From Mesorhizobium sp. B2-4-15 (GTDB lineage Bacteria > Pseudomonadota > Alphaproteobacteria > Rhizobiales > Rhizobiaceae): a DNA stretch of 64,000 nucleotides. How positions within the stretch are numbered: the first letter of the stretch is position 1; every line of letters starts with the position of its first letter. Location of the stretch: positions 1 through 64,000 of the forward strand of contig NZ_VFUZ01000022.1 in NCBI RefSeq assembly GCF_006658505.1, given 5' to 3'. The notes under the pieces were generated by a model. It was not told the origin of the DNA and ran no database searches. It saw only the letters and a list, made by a program, of their open reading frames with translations. Made by a program: the position numbers and the translations under genes. Positions 9,561 to 21,394 of this stretch are shown here, one piece after another.

Positions 9561-10628
9561 TCAGGCACTCACGCTCTGCACAACCGCCCCCAGTGGCCGG
9601 CACGAATTGCGGATCATCAGCCGGCCCTTGAGCACCAGTTTGCGCGGCGGTGCGTCACGGTTGCCGGCGAGACGGTCAAGCAGCAGATTGGCCGCCTGTT
9701 CGCCTATCGCCTGCACGGGCTGCGCCACCGTGGTCAGCTGCGGCTGGAACACATCGGACCACGGAAAATCGTCAAAGCAGGCAACCGAAATGTCCTCGGG
9801 GCAGGAGAGGCCGATGTCACGGATCGCCTTCATGGTGCCGATCACCATCGGGTTGTTGGCCGAGAAGATCGCGCTCGGCCGGTCGTGCAGCGAAAGCAGC
9901 TGCATGGTCGCGTTATAGCCGTCGATCTCGTGGAAATTGCCGGAGCGGACCAGCTCTTCGGCCACCGGCAGTCCGGCGGCCTCGAGCGCCCCACGGTATC
10001 CCGTCATGCGGTCGTGCATGGGCGAAATGTCCGAAGTGCCGGTGATGTAGCCGATGCGCCGGTGACCGAGATCGATGAGATAGGTGATGGCGTCGAACAC
10101 CGCGCGCTCGTTGTCGAGCACCACCGTATCGGTATCGACGCCCTCGCAGATGCGGTCCAGAAGCACCACCGGCACCTTGGCGTCGTCGACGATCCCCTTG
10201 AGGATCGCGCCGTCGCCGACACGCGCCACGATCAGCCCATCGACCATGCGGTCGAGCAACAGCCTGATCTGGTCGTCCTGGGTGTTCAAATCCTCGTCGG
10301 TGCAACACAGCATGACCGCATAGCCGGCGCGGTCGAAGGCCTGCTGGATGACCGAGACGACATCGGTGAAGAACGGGTTGGTGATGTGCGGCACGGTCAG
10401 CCCGATGGTGCGCGTCGTGCCCATCTTGAGGCTGCGGGCGATCGCATTGCGCTTGTAGCCGATATCGCGGATCGCCTGTTCGATGCGCTGGCTGAGCTCC
10501 GGGCTGACGGTCGCCGTGCCGTTGATCAGTGCCGAAACGGTGGCGACCGAGACACGCGCGGCTTCCGCCACGTGCAGCATCGTCGGTGCCGTGGATTTCC
10601 GCTGCCGCGTCCGCTTGGATGATGCCAT
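9561..10628 (-). CDS. LacI-family transcriptional regulator of the adjacent sugar ABC operon
   Basis: A 355-residue LacI/GalR protein. The N-terminal helix-turn-helix and hinge helix lie at residues about 15-70 (MLHVAEAARVSVATVSALIN, then AIARSLKMGTTRTIGLTVP) and are followed by a periplasmic-binding-protein-like effector domain with FFTDVVSVIQQAF and the GHRRIGYITG strand. It is divergent from the rbsA-like gene. The space between them has a perfect CGAAACGTTTCG palindrome beside its own start and a near copy in the operon promoter, so autorepression and repression of the operon are expected, relieved by the transported sugar or a derivative. Confidence 0.92.
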   Translation of the reverse strand: MASSKRTRQRKSTAPTMLHVAEAARVSVATVSALINGTATVSPELSQRIEQAIRDIGYKRNAIARSLKMGTTRTIGLTVPHITNPFFTDVVSVIQQAFDRAGYAVMLCCTDEDLNTQDDQIRLLLDRMVDGLIVARVGDGAILKGIVDDAKVPVVLLDRICEGVDTDTVVLDNERAVFDAITYLIDLGHRRIGYITGTSDISPMHDRMTGYRGALEAAGLPVAEELVRSGNFHEIDGYNATMQLLSLHDRPSAIFSANNPMVIGTMKAIRDIGLSCPEDISVACFDDFPWSDVFQPQLTTVAQPVQAIGEQAANLLLDRLAGNRDAPPRKLVLKGRLMIRNSCRPLGAVVQSVSA

Positions 10629-10632
10629 TTTT

Positions 10633-10644
10633 CGAAACGTTTCG
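10633..10644. promoter_or_regulatory. LacI-family operator O1
   Basis: CGAAACGTTTCG is a perfect 12-bp palindrome with the central CG step characteristic of LacI-family operators. It lies five bases upstream of the regulator's ATG, where binding would block its own transcription or initiation. Confidence 0.75.
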
Positions 10645-10729
10645 CCCGTGCCTGTTCGCTATACCTACGGAGTATCAAGGTTTTTCGCAAGAATTGAAAG
10701 GAGTCAATCCTGCCTTGTCAGATAGCGGC

Positions 10730-10758
10730 TTGACATGATCGAAACGTTTAGATTAGCG
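10730..10758 (+). promoter_or_regulatory. Promoter of the sugar ABC operon with overlapping LacI operator O2
   Basis: TTGACA (10730-10735) is a consensus -35 box. The spacer holds TCGAAACGTTTA (10739-10750), a one-arm-perfect copy of O1, and the -10 (10752-10758, ATTAGCG region) is weak. An operator in the spacer would block RNA polymerase directly. Two sites about 106 bp apart (ten helical turns) could support looping by a tetramer or two dimers. Confidence 0.6.
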
Positions 10759-10802
10759 TTCGGGTCGAATTTGACGAAGACGGAAGGGAGGCCGCCATTG
10801 TC

Positions 10803-13716
<2,914 letters not shown>

Positions 13717-13720
<4 letters not shown>

Positions 13721-14685
13721 AACGACGTGACATGCTGAAGCTTGCCGCCCTCGGCGCGGCAATGCTGACCACCACCGCGCTGCTCTCCACCGGCCATGCC
13801 TTCTCCCAGGACAAGAAGTGGAAGATCGGCTTCTCGCAAGTGACGACCATCGAGCCCTGGCGCGCCCAGTTCAACAAGGACATCCTGGCCGAAGCCGCCA
13901 AGCATCCGGACGTCGAGCTGATCGTCACCGATGGCGAGGACAAGACCGAGAAGCAGGTCGCCGATGTCGAGAATCTGATCCGCCAGGAAGTCGACGCGCT
14001 GCTGGTGTCGCCGAAGGAATCCGCCGGCTTGACGGGCGTCGTGCAGCAGGCCATCGGCGCCAAGATCCCGGTCTTCGTGCTCGACCGCAATGTCGACACC
14101 AAGGACTACACCCAGTTCGTCGGCGGCGACAATAAGCTGATCGGCCGCGCGGCCGGCGAATATGCCGTCGAGCTGCTCGGCGGCAAGGGCAAGGCGGCGG
14201 GCAATGTCGTCGAGATCTGGGGCGGCATGGGCACCCAGCCGGCGCATGACCGCCATGACGGCTTCCACGAATTCACCGACAAGGAGCCGGGCATCAAGTA
14301 TCTGCTCGACCAGCAGTCGGGCGACTGGAAGCAGGACCAGGCCTACAACATCATGGCGACCGCGCTGCGCAACAACGAGAAGATCGACCTCGTCTACGGT
14401 CACAACGATCCGATGGCCTACGGCGCCTATCTCGCCGCCAAGGACGCCGGCCGCGAGAAGGACATCAAGTTCATCGGCATTGACGGTCTGCCCAATGAAG
14501 GCGTGCAGCTGGTCAACAAGGGCGAGCTGACGGCGACCTTCACCTATGTGACTCCCGGCGCCGAAGGCCTGCGCCAGGCGATCAAGTTCCTCAAAGGCGA
14601 GAAGGTCGAAAAGACCATCACGCTGCCCACCGAGAAGATCACCAAGGAAAACGCCGCCAAGGTGCTGAAGGATAACGGCCTCTGA
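13717..14685 (+). CDS. Periplasmic sugar-binding protein of the ABC importer
   Basis: A 322-residue type I periplasmic binding protein. The N-terminus MKRRDMLKLAALGAAMLTTT ends at an Ala-Phe-Ser junction and is an export signal (twin-Arg at residues 3-4, though a Sec signal is also possible). The mature protein starts near QDKKWKIGFSQVTTIEPWR, with the family strand EVDALLVSPKESAGL and VFVLDRNVDT. Overall closest in appearance to RbsB/YtfQ-type proteins; the sugar is not identifiable. It overlaps the permease stop by four bases and is the last gene of the operon. The GGAGG in the end of the permease gene is its ribosome site. Confidence 0.9.
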
Positions 14686-14708
14686 GGACTTGTGTGATGG
14701 GTTGGCGC

Positions 14709-14826
14709 TGCCCTCATCCACCTGCCGGGTGTTCGTCGTTCGAAAAGCCAAGCAATTGGCTTTTCGTCCGCTGCGCGGACCACTTTCTCAACTCCCCCGT
14801 CACCATACGGGGAGAAGTGTCCGGTG
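14709..14826. repeat. RIME-like palindromic repeat, family A, copy 1 (degenerate)
   Basis: Carries CCCTCATCCACCTGCCGGGT at the left and CTCCCCCGTCACCATACGGG followed by GAGAAG at the right, the blocks shared with copies at 20710, 24650 and 47127. The outer right arm has diverged. An inner hairpin AAAAGCCAAGCAATTGGCTTTT (14742-14763 region) interrupts it. It fills most of the gap between the convergent sugar-binding-protein and MarR genes and may terminate transcription from both sides. Confidence 0.6.
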
Positions 14827-14946
14827 TCCGACCGGAAACATAGGTAACAGAATAGACCGATTGCATGGGTGCACGGACGCCGACAGCATGACGCGGATGC
14901 GCCAACTGCCTCGTCCAACCAACCTCTGCAGCCTGTAAGTCTGCTC

Positions 14947-15408
14947 TCAAGCCAGTTTCGCCAGCAGCTTCATGAATATGGCGATCTCCTTTGCCGAGAG
15001 CGGCGCCAGCGTTTCCCTGGTGATCTCGCGGGCCAACGGGATCAGGCGATCGATCGCGTCGCGTCCTTCCGCGGTCAGGTTGACCAGCAGCCGCCTTTTG
15101 TCGACCTCATGCTTGGAGAGTTCGACCAGGCCGCGCGCCTTCAGCCGGTCGATGACGCCCTTCACCGTCGCCGCATCCATGGCGATCAGCGTGCCGAGCT
15201 GGTTCTGCGAGGTCTCGCCGACATCGCGCAGCTTGGCCAGTGCCGCGAATTGCGGCGGCGTCAGGTCCGCGATATGCGCGGCGAAGATCGAGACGTGCCG
15301 CTGATGCGCCTTGCGCAGGATGAAGCCGACCTGCTCCTGCAGGCGGTAATCGTGATCGTCGGCCTCTTCGACCTCGACCAGCTTGAGCAGATTGTCCTCG
15401 CCGCTCAC
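14947..15408 (-). CDS. MarR-family transcriptional regulator, last gene of the nicotinate-type operon
   Basis: A 153-residue winged-helix MarR protein: LTPPQFAALAKL and the recognition region LGTLIAMDAATVKGVIDRLKARGLV, followed by the wing KHEVDKRRLLVNLTAEG. The start is GTG (15408), which overlaps the stop of the DUF1185 gene (GTGA), so it is coupled to the catabolic genes. A MarR repressor at the end of the operon it controls, responding to a pathway aromatic, is a common design; the dyad at 22341-22356 over the operon promoter is its likely site. The ligand is unknown; 6-hydroxynicotinate or nicotinate are natural candidates. Confidence 0.9.
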   Translation of the reverse strand: MSGEDNLLKLVEVEEADDHDYRLQEQVGFILRKAHQRHVSIFAAHIADLTPPQFAALAKLRDVGETSQNQLGTLIAMDAATVKGVIDRLKARGLVELSKHEVDKRRLLVNLTAEGRDAIDRLIPLAREITRETLAPLSAKEIAIFMKLLAKLA

Positions 15409-15989
15409 CGCAGCCCGTCCCAGGCCTTGATGTCTTCGGCCGCCAAGCCTCCCATACGATCGTGGACGCGCGGGCCGCAGGTCATGGCGAGGCAGAACAG
15501 GATTTCGTCGGGGCGCGGCCCGTCGCTGACGCCGACCTCCATGGCGTCGAAATGGCTGCGCACATAGGCGGCGTTGATATGGCCGAGCGGCACGTCGAGC
15601 CTTGACCCGAAGGCGCCGACCTTCTTGGCCGACGGCACGATCGCCTTCGCGTCGCCGAGCCGCTCGCGCATGGCGTAGCCGCCCGGCACATGCCAGAGCG
15701 CGCCGTGTTCCAGTTCGCCCGCGGTGCCGACAATCGCCCCCTTGCCGTAGCCGTCGATCTGTTTCACGTCGCCGCCGAGGGCTGCGATCAGCCGATCGGC
15801 GAGCAGCAGCCCAAGCGGCTTCAGATCGTCCATGGCGCTCTGCAAATCCTCGACATAACGCCCGGCGAACGGGTTCTTGACCACGGCCATTGCCGCGGCA
15901 CGCCGGCGCGGCACTTCGGCCACCGGCCCGCCATCATGAAAGATCTCCTCGCTCAGCACCGCGATCTTGCGGACTGGAAACTCAGGCAT
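15405..15989 (-). CDS. DUF1185 (amino acid synthesis family) protein
   Basis: A 194-residue member of the PF06684 family, labelled amino-acid-synthesis protein in databases without firm biochemistry. Recognisable stretches are RKIAVLSEEIFHDGG, the FAGRYVEDL turn, GKGAIVGTAGELEHGALWH and HSHFDAMEVGVSDGPRPDEI-like sequence near the C-terminus. The ATG at 15989 follows GGAAGGAAG, a strong site, and overlaps the UPF0280 stop by eight bases; an earlier in-frame start at 16010 is less likely. In this operon it is a candidate for hydrolysis of a cyclic amide intermediate, which is inference from context alone. Confidence 0.85.
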   Translation of the reverse strand: MPEFPVRKIAVLSEEIFHDGGPVAEVPRRRAAAMAVVKNPFAGRYVEDLQSAMDDLKPLGLLLADRLIAALGGDVKQIDGYGKGAIVGTAGELEHGALWHVPGGYAMRERLGDAKAIVPSAKKVGAFGSRLDVPLGHINAAYVRSHFDAMEVGVSDGPRPDEILFCLAMTCGPRVHDRMGGLAAEDIKAWDGLR

Positions 15990-16869
15990 GGGCAACTTCC
16001 TTCCGTTCATCCTTGTTGGGTGCGGCTAGCGCGACGGAGCCAGCGATACGGGCCTCACCGCCAAGAAAAAGCGCCGATCCGGCAATCAGGCCGCGCCGGC
16101 GAAAATCTTCGGCGACGGCAAGACCACTGTCCAGCGCCCGCGCCACCTCGCCAGGTGCAAGCGCGCCGACGCCTTGCGTCACCAGCCGCGCGCCAAGATC
16201 GCTGTCGGGCGACAGTTCACGTGCGGGCACGCGGCTGATGGCAGGATTGCCCGGCAGGTCCACCGCGTTGGCAATGAGCGTCGCCGCCGCATCGGCCTCG
16301 GCGCCGGTCCGCGCGAGCACTGTGACGGCGTCGGCAATGCCGAGCGAGAAGGAACGACCGCGCCAGCCACTGGTGGCGACGCCGTGAACGCCATCTTCCG
16401 CGCGAATGGTGATCCGGTCGGCCATGCCATTGCCGGTGCCGGCGACGGCCAAGCCCATAGACCGGCCCTTGCGGATGTGGAGAGCGCTGTCCCCGCCATT
16501 GTTGACATAGGCGCGATCGAGCCTGCGGCCGGCAAGCAGTGCGGCGAGCATTTCGTCGGCTACCGATCCTGCAACGGCGGCCATCGGTGTTATGAAGCAC
16601 TCCGCCAAGGGTATCACGGCCGCTTCCATGCGGCGCGCCGTCGGACCATCAAAGGCGCGTGGCCGCAGGAAGAAGGCCGGAAGCCGCAATTCGGGAAGCT
16701 CTCTGACCAGCTCGATCAGGATCGTCTGGAAACGCGCGACGGCCTGCTCATAGGCCAGGCGGCATTCCTGCGCCTCACCAAACGCCTCGACGATCAGGTC
16801 GATCGGTCCATGGTGGAGATGCAGCCGCTTGCCGTCCTGCAGCCAATGCGCTTGCGGACCGTCCATCAT
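15982..16869 (-). CDS. UPF0280 family protein (ApbE-like fold)
   Basis: A 295-residue UPF0280 protein with the Gly-rich blocks MAAVAGSVADEMLAALL and RAYVNNGGDSALHI, GMADRITIRAEDGVHGVATS and SFSLGIADAVTVLA. The fold is related to ApbE flavin transferases, but the role of UPF0280 is unsettled. The MMDG start overlaps the preceding reductase stop (ATGATGG). The neighbouring molybdenum hydroxylase and Fe-S reductase raise the idea that it serves a redox-cofactor or pathway-specific role. It is found with the same neighbours in related rhizobia, as far as I recall. Confidence 0.82.
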   Translation of the reverse strand: MMDGPQAHWLQDGKRLHLHHGPIDLIVEAFGEAQECRLAYEQAVARFQTILIELVRELPELRLPAFFLRPRAFDGPTARRMEAAVIPLAECFITPMAAVAGSVADEMLAALLAGRRLDRAYVNNGGDSALHIRKGRSMGLAVAGTGNGMADRITIRAEDGVHGVATSGWRGRSFSLGIADAVTVLARTGAEADAAATLIANAVDLPGNPAISRVPARELSPDSDLGARLVTQGVGALAPGEVARALDSGLAVAEDFRRRGLIAGSALFLGGEARIAGSVALAAPNKDERKEVAHA

Positions 16870-18407
16870 CCGGCCCCGTTCGACGCGGCGCGCCGCAATT
16901 GCGCCAGTGGCGGCCAGGGATTGCTGCCCGGCGCGCCGGTGCCACGCCGGGGATTGAGATACTCGCCGCCCTTGGCGACGATATCCTCGACACTGCGGAT
17001 TTCGGCCTCGTAGCCGCCGAGCCTGATGTAATCGTCACGGCGCAAGGTGAACTCGATCGGCGCCACCAGCGCCGGTGTCGGCACATAGCCGAAGGCGCCT
17101 TCGGGCACCCTGGTGACATCGACCATCAGCGTGATGCCGCCGCCAGGCCAGACATAGACCGGCGCGCCGCCGACCGTCACATAAGTCTTCAGGCCTTGCA
17201 CCGAGCGGGTGAGGTTGACCGGGTTTTCGGTGACGCCGGCGCGCAGCGAACCGCCGGCGCCGCCAATGAACAGGACGGTGCACAGCGCCGGTTCGCAATT
17301 GTCCTCGATCAGCTCGACCGACTTCCGCAGTCGTTCGGGAAACGGTTTTTCGACCGGCTTCAGATCGTCGTCGAGTTCGTAATAGGCGAACTGCTCGCCG
17401 GTGGTCGAAACCATCAGCAGCGACAGGCCCGGCCGTGCGCCCTTCTTGCCGTTCCACGCGCCGAGGATCGACAGCGGGTCGGAAATGCTGGTGCCGCCCC
17501 AGCCGAGACCGGGCTCGGAGACCTTGAAGTAGCGGCCGGGCGTCGAACGGCGGCCGATGATCTTTATCCCGGTATCCTGCCAGCCCAGCACCTTGCCGGC
17601 CTGGTGCTCGGAAACGACGCCGGTGATGTGGTCGTCGACCACCACAACCTCGTCGACCAGCCCGCGCCACTGCGTGGCGAACATGCCGATGGTGGCCGAG
17701 CCGCAGCCGACGCGCATGCGGTGTTCCTGCTTGCCGTCGATGACAGGTGGTCTGCCGGCTTCGACGATGATGGTGGCGCCGCCGTCGATGGTGAGTTCCA
17801 CCGGTTTGCGGTTGCACAGATTGAGCAGCGCGTCACACGTGGCGCGGCCCTCCGCTTTGGAGCCGCCGGTCAAATGATGCACGCCGCCCAGCGACAGCAT
17901 CTGCGAGCCGTATTCGCCCGTGGTGACATGGCCGATCGCCTCGCCTTCGGCCCGAACAGTCGCGGTTTCCGGCCCGATATGCCGGTCGGTGTCGATCTTC
18001 ACCTTGACGCCGCAGTACGAAAAAATGCCTTCGGTGACGACGGTGACAAGGTCGACGCCCTCGACCTCCTGGCTGACGATGAAGGGGGCCGGCTTGTAGT
18101 CGGGATAGGTGGTGCCGGCGCCGATTGCGGTGACGAAGCGGCGGCCGGTGTTGAGCAACTCGCCATTCCATGCTTCGCCCTCGGCGACGAACGGAACCAT
18201 GGCGCCGCCGATCTCCGCCGCATGGTCGAGGATGGTCAGCGGGTCCATGCGCAGGATGCGGCCGCCGACATTGCCGTAGCGATCGCAGGCGCCGGTGCGG
18301 CCATCCGCGATGTAGCACATGACCGGGCAGGCATCGCAGCGGATCTTCTCCGCCACCTGCTTCTCGCCGGGATCATGGGTTTCGAAGCGTTCGGCAAGCT
18401 CGCTCAT
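16866..18407 (-). CDS. 6-hydroxynicotinate-reductase-like Fe-S protein
   Basis: A 513-residue protein of the family annotated 6-hydroxynicotinate reductase in rhizobial genomes. Four cysteines near the N-terminus (C24, C27, C31 and C41 in CDACPVMCY...GACDRYGN) fit a 4Fe-4S cluster. The remainder is Gly-rich with GQDTG/IIGRRSTPGRYFKV and AVPEGAFGYVPTPALVAPIE-like stretches. In clostridial nicotinate fermentation and in the Azorhizobium pathway, 6-hydroxynicotinate is reduced to 1,4,5,6-tetrahydro-6-oxonicotinate. The upstream gene encodes a hydroxylase suited to make the substrate. ATGA overlaps at both ends couple it to its neighbours. Function is well supported by context but untested here. 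Confidence 0.75.
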   Translation of the reverse strand: MSELAERFETHDPGEKQVAEKIRCDACPVMCYIADGRTGACDRYGNVGGRILRMDPLTILDHAAEIGGAMVPFVAEGEAWNGELLNTGRRFVTAIGAGTTYPDYKPAPFIVSQEVEGVDLVTVVTEGIFSYCGVKVKIDTDRHIGPETATVRAEGEAIGHVTTGEYGSQMLSLGGVHHLTGGSKAEGRATCDALLNLCNRKPVELTIDGGATIIVEAGRPPVIDGKQEHRMRVGCGSATIGMFATQWRGLVDEVVVVDDHITGVVSEHQAGKVLGWQDTGIKIIGRRSTPGRYFKVSEPGLGWGGTSISDPLSILGAWNGKKGARPGLSLLMVSTTGEQFAYYELDDDLKPVEKPFPERLRKSVELIEDNCEPALCTVLFIGGAGGSLRAGVTENPVNLTRSVQGLKTYVTVGGAPVYVWPGGGITLMVDVTRVPEGAFGYVPTPALVAPIEFTLRRDDYIRLGGYEAEIRSVEDIVAKGGEYLNPRRGTGAPGSNPWPPLAQLRRAASNGAG

Positions 18408-21394
18408 GGGCGTGCCTCCTTTTCGCGGATGGCGGCGCGGATACGCGTCGGCGTCGCCGGAATTTTTGTAACCAGAACGCCGGTGGCGTGGCGGATGGCG
18501 TTCAGGATCGCCGGCGCCGTCGGGATCAGCACATGCTCGCCTAGGCCCTTGGCGCCGAACGGCCCTTCGGGATCGGGGACCTCGACCAGGATGGTCTCGA
18601 TCGGTGGCACGTCGCCGATCGTCGGGATGAGATAATCGTGGAGGTTCTCGGTGCGGCCGGGAATGTATTCCTCCATCAGCGCCATGCCGATGCCTTGCGC
18701 GATGCCGCCCTCGATCTGGCCTTCGACCAGCAGCGGGTTGATCGCCTTGCCGACGTCGTGCGCGGCGGTGATGTTGATCAGCTTCACCGTGCCGAGCTTG
18801 AGGTCGACCTCGAGCTCGGCGATCTGCGCGCCATAGCCGTAGACGGCATAGGGCTTGCCCTGGCCCTTGGCATCCAGCGGCAGTGTTGGCGGATCGTAAG
18901 TTTCCTCGGCGCGGAAGACGAAGCTATCGGCATCGACGTCGAGGGAGGCGAGGTCGATACGGCGGGCGGCGTCACCCTCGAGGATGAGGATGGCGGACCC
19001 GTCCAACTGGAGCGAAGCGTTTTCGGAGACATTGGCGTAGCGCAAAATGGTTTCGCGCAAGGCGCGGCCAGCCTTTTCGGCCGCCTTGCCGGTGACGAAA
19101 GTCTGGCGCGAGGCTGAAGTCTTGCCGGCGTCGGGGCTGATCGCCGTGTCTGCGCCCTTAAGCCGGAATTTTTCCAGCGGCAGTCCAAGCGCGTCGGCGC
19201 AGATCTGCGTGATGACGGTGTTCGAGCCCTGGCCGATGTCGACGGCGCCCTGGTGCAGGATCACATCGCCCGAAGCCGCGATGCCGACCCGGATCGTCGA
19301 CGGATTGGGCAGCGAGGTGTTGCCGCAGCCATACCAGCAGGACGCCAAGCCAACGCCGCGCTTAATGTCCGCGTGGGTAGTGTTGAAGGCGTCCGCGTCC
19401 GCCGTCGCACGCCGCCAGTGGGGCCGCAGCGCCTCGAGGCATTCGGCGATACCGACACCGGACTCCAACCTCTGTCCGGTAACCGTTTCGGAGCCGTTCC
19501 GAAGGCAGTTTATCAAACGAAAATCGAGCCGGTCGACGCCGAGCTTGCCGGCCAGCTCATCATAGAGCGTCTCCTGCATGATGGTCGCCTGCGGCACGCC
19601 GAAGCCACGGAAGGCGCCCGAGATCGGACCATGCGTATGGATGGCGCGGCCCTCGGCCCGGTAGTTCGGCGTCGCATAGGGGCCGGATGCATGCACGGGC
19701 ACGCGGTTGGCGACGGTCGGCCCCCAGCTTGCATAAGGGCCGGTGTTGAAATCGCCGGCAAAGACCATGCCGGTGACATGACCATCGGTGTCGGCGCCTA
19801 TGGTCGCTTTCATCTCGGCCGGATGGCGCTTGGTGGTCGACATCATCGATTCGTTGCGGGTGTAGGCCAAGGCTGCCGGGCGTCCCGTCTTCAATGCGAC
19901 AAGGCCGATCAGCGGCTGCAGCGAAACGTCGAGTTTCGAGCCGAAGCCACCGCCGGTCGCGGTCGGCACGATGCGCACCTTGTCGACGGCAAGGCCAAGC
20001 ACCTTCGCGGTATCGTCGCGGTCCATGTAGGGCGCCTGCGTGCAGGCGACGACGACCAGCGTGTCGTCGTCCATATAGGCATGGCCGGCCTCCGGCTCAA
20101 TATAGGCGTGCTCGACATAGGAAGTGTCGATCGCGCCCGACACGGTGACGGCTGCATTGGCGAGTGCGGCTTCGGGATCGCCGCGTTCGACGAAGCCCTT
20201 GGTCAACAGGTTGGCGGGGCGGTTGTCATGGATCAGCACCGCACCTTCGGCTTGCGCTTCGCCGACATGCAGCACATGCGGCAGCTCGGTCCAACGGATG
20301 GGGAAATCCGACAGGTCGAGATCGAGGATCGCCTCGCGCTCGCCCGCGACCAGCGCCACCGCCTCGCCGCGCAGCCGGGCAAAGCCTTCGGCCAGGGCCG
20401 GCTGGTCGGCGAACGGGCCAATCACACCGAAACAGTTCTTTCCCGGAATATCGGCAGCCGTGAAGACACCGACGACGCCGGGATGGCTCTTTGCCCAGCC
20501 ATCGAGATCGCCGAAGACGAAGCTGGCATGATAATGCGGCGAACGGACCACCAGAACGGCAAGCGCATCGGCAGGGAATGAATCGCCGCCGAATTTTTCG
20601 TCTCCAGTGACTTTCGGCACACCGTCGAGCCGGATCGGCGAGGAGCCGACGGCCTTGCCCGAGGCCGGCATCCTGCGATCGAGGGCGAGATCCAACGATT
20701 GCTGTTGGCGCTGCCCCTCACCCTTACCCTCTCCCCGTGAAAAACGGGGAGAGGGGGTCGCCAGCGATGCGGCCATTCCCTTCTCCCCGTCACTTGACGG
20801 GGAGAAGGTGCCGGCAGGCGGATGAGGGGCAGCGCCTGCATTCGAAAACTGTTCAGCATTCATTACCGCCGCGATGATCTTCCGGTATCCGGTGCAGCGG
20901 CACAAAATGCCGCCCAGCGCGTCCTGCACCTCGGTCTCGGTCGGTCTGGGTTTCGTCTCCAGCAGCGCCGTCGCCGCGACCAGCAGCGCCGGCGTGCAGA
21001 TGCCGCACTGCGCCGCGCCATGCACGAGGAAAGATGATTGCAGCGCCGACAGCCGGTCATTGGCGAGGCCTTCGACCGTGGTCACCGCCGTGCCGGCGAC
21101 GGATGCCGCCGGCATCAGGCAGGCGCAGACCGGATCGCCGTCGACCAGCACAGTGCAGGCGCCGCAATCGCCGGCGTCGCAACCGACCTTGGTGCCCGTC
21201 AGGTGCAATTCGTCGCGCAGCACCAGGGATAGTCGGCGCAATGGGGGAACATTGACAGAGACGGCAGCGCCATTGACCGCGAAGGCGATGTCGGAGCGTT
21301 CAAGGCCGAGGCCCGGTGGAACTCCGCCCGGATCGGTCCGGGTTTCGCTGACGTCAGGCAGGACCTGGCTCATGTCAGGCTGAGCTTGTCTCAT
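18404..21394 (-). CDS. Fused molybdenum hydroxylase: 2Fe-2S small subunit joined to molybdopterin large subunit (nicotinate-hydroxylase-like)
   Basis: A 996-residue xanthine-dehydrogenase-family protein. Residues about 36-185 form the small subunit with both 2Fe-2S sites (CDAGDCGACTVLVDG then C90, and CGICTPA with CRCTGY). Residues about 260-996 form the Mo subunit: GGGFGSKLDVSLQP, GAFRGFGVPQ, GQGSNTVITQICADALGL and FGAKGLGEHV, whose Glu matches the catalytic base. The linker (residues about 188-229) is encoded by a palindromic repeat and is Gly/Pro/Ser-rich, which is unusual. Together with the FAD subunit downstream of the shared promoter it would hydroxylate an N-heterocycle; nicotinate to 6-hydroxynicotinate is the best guess from the next gene. 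Confidence 0.88.
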   Translation of the reverse strand: MRQAQPDMSQVLPDVSETRTDPGGVPPGLGLERSDIAFAVNGAAVSVNVPPLRRLSLVLRDELHLTGTKVGCDAGDCGACTVLVDGDPVCACLMPAASVAGTAVTTVEGLANDRLSALQSSFLVHGAAQCGICTPALLVAATALLETKPRPTETEVQDALGGILCRCTGYRKIIAAVMNAEQFSNAGAAPHPPAGTFSPSSDGEKGMAASLATPSPRFSRGEGKGEGQRQQQSLDLALDRRMPASGKAVGSSPIRLDGVPKVTGDEKFGGDSFPADALAVLVVRSPHYHASFVFGDLDGWAKSHPGVVGVFTAADIPGKNCFGVIGPFADQPALAEGFARLRGEAVALVAGEREAILDLDLSDFPIRWTELPHVLHVGEAQAEGAVLIHDNRPANLLTKGFVERGDPEAALANAAVTVSGAIDTSYVEHAYIEPEAGHAYMDDDTLVVVACTQAPYMDRDDTAKVLGLAVDKVRIVPTATGGGFGSKLDVSLQPLIGLVALKTGRPAALAYTRNESMMSTTKRHPAEMKATIGADTDGHVTGMVFAGDFNTGPYASWGPTVANRVPVHASGPYATPNYRAEGRAIHTHGPISGAFRGFGVPQATIMQETLYDELAGKLGVDRLDFRLINCLRNGSETVTGQRLESGVGIAECLEALRPHWRRATADADAFNTTHADIKRGVGLASCWYGCGNTSLPNPSTIRVGIAASGDVILHQGAVDIGQGSNTVITQICADALGLPLEKFRLKGADTAISPDAGKTSASRQTFVTGKAAEKAGRALRETILRYANVSENASLQLDGSAILILEGDAARRIDLASLDVDADSFVFRAEETYDPPTLPLDAKGQGKPYAVYGYGAQIAELEVDLKLGTVKLINITAAHDVGKAINPLLVEGQIEGGIAQGIGMALMEEYIPGRTENLHDYLIPTIGDVPPIETILVEVPDPEGPFGAKGLGEHVLIPTAPAILNAIRHATGVLVTKIPATPTRIRAAIREKEARP
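20710..20833. repeat. RIME-like palindromic repeat, family A, copy 2, inside a coding sequence
   Basis: A 124-bp element with perfect 11-bp terminal inverted repeats (GCTGCCCCTCA at 20710-20720 and TGAGGGGCAGC at 20823-20833). It has two inner hairpins, CTCTCCCCGTGA...CGGGGAGAG and CTTCTCCCCGTCA...GACGGGGAGAAG. It lies wholly inside the molybdenum-hydroxylase gene and stays open in that frame, encoding residues about 188-229 between the Fe-S and Mo domains. Confidence 0.85.

Noticed and set aside
16899-18635. 578-residue open frame on the plus strand opposite the Fe-S reductase
   Set aside because: Shadow of the 6-hydroxynicotinate-reductase-like gene; no domain.
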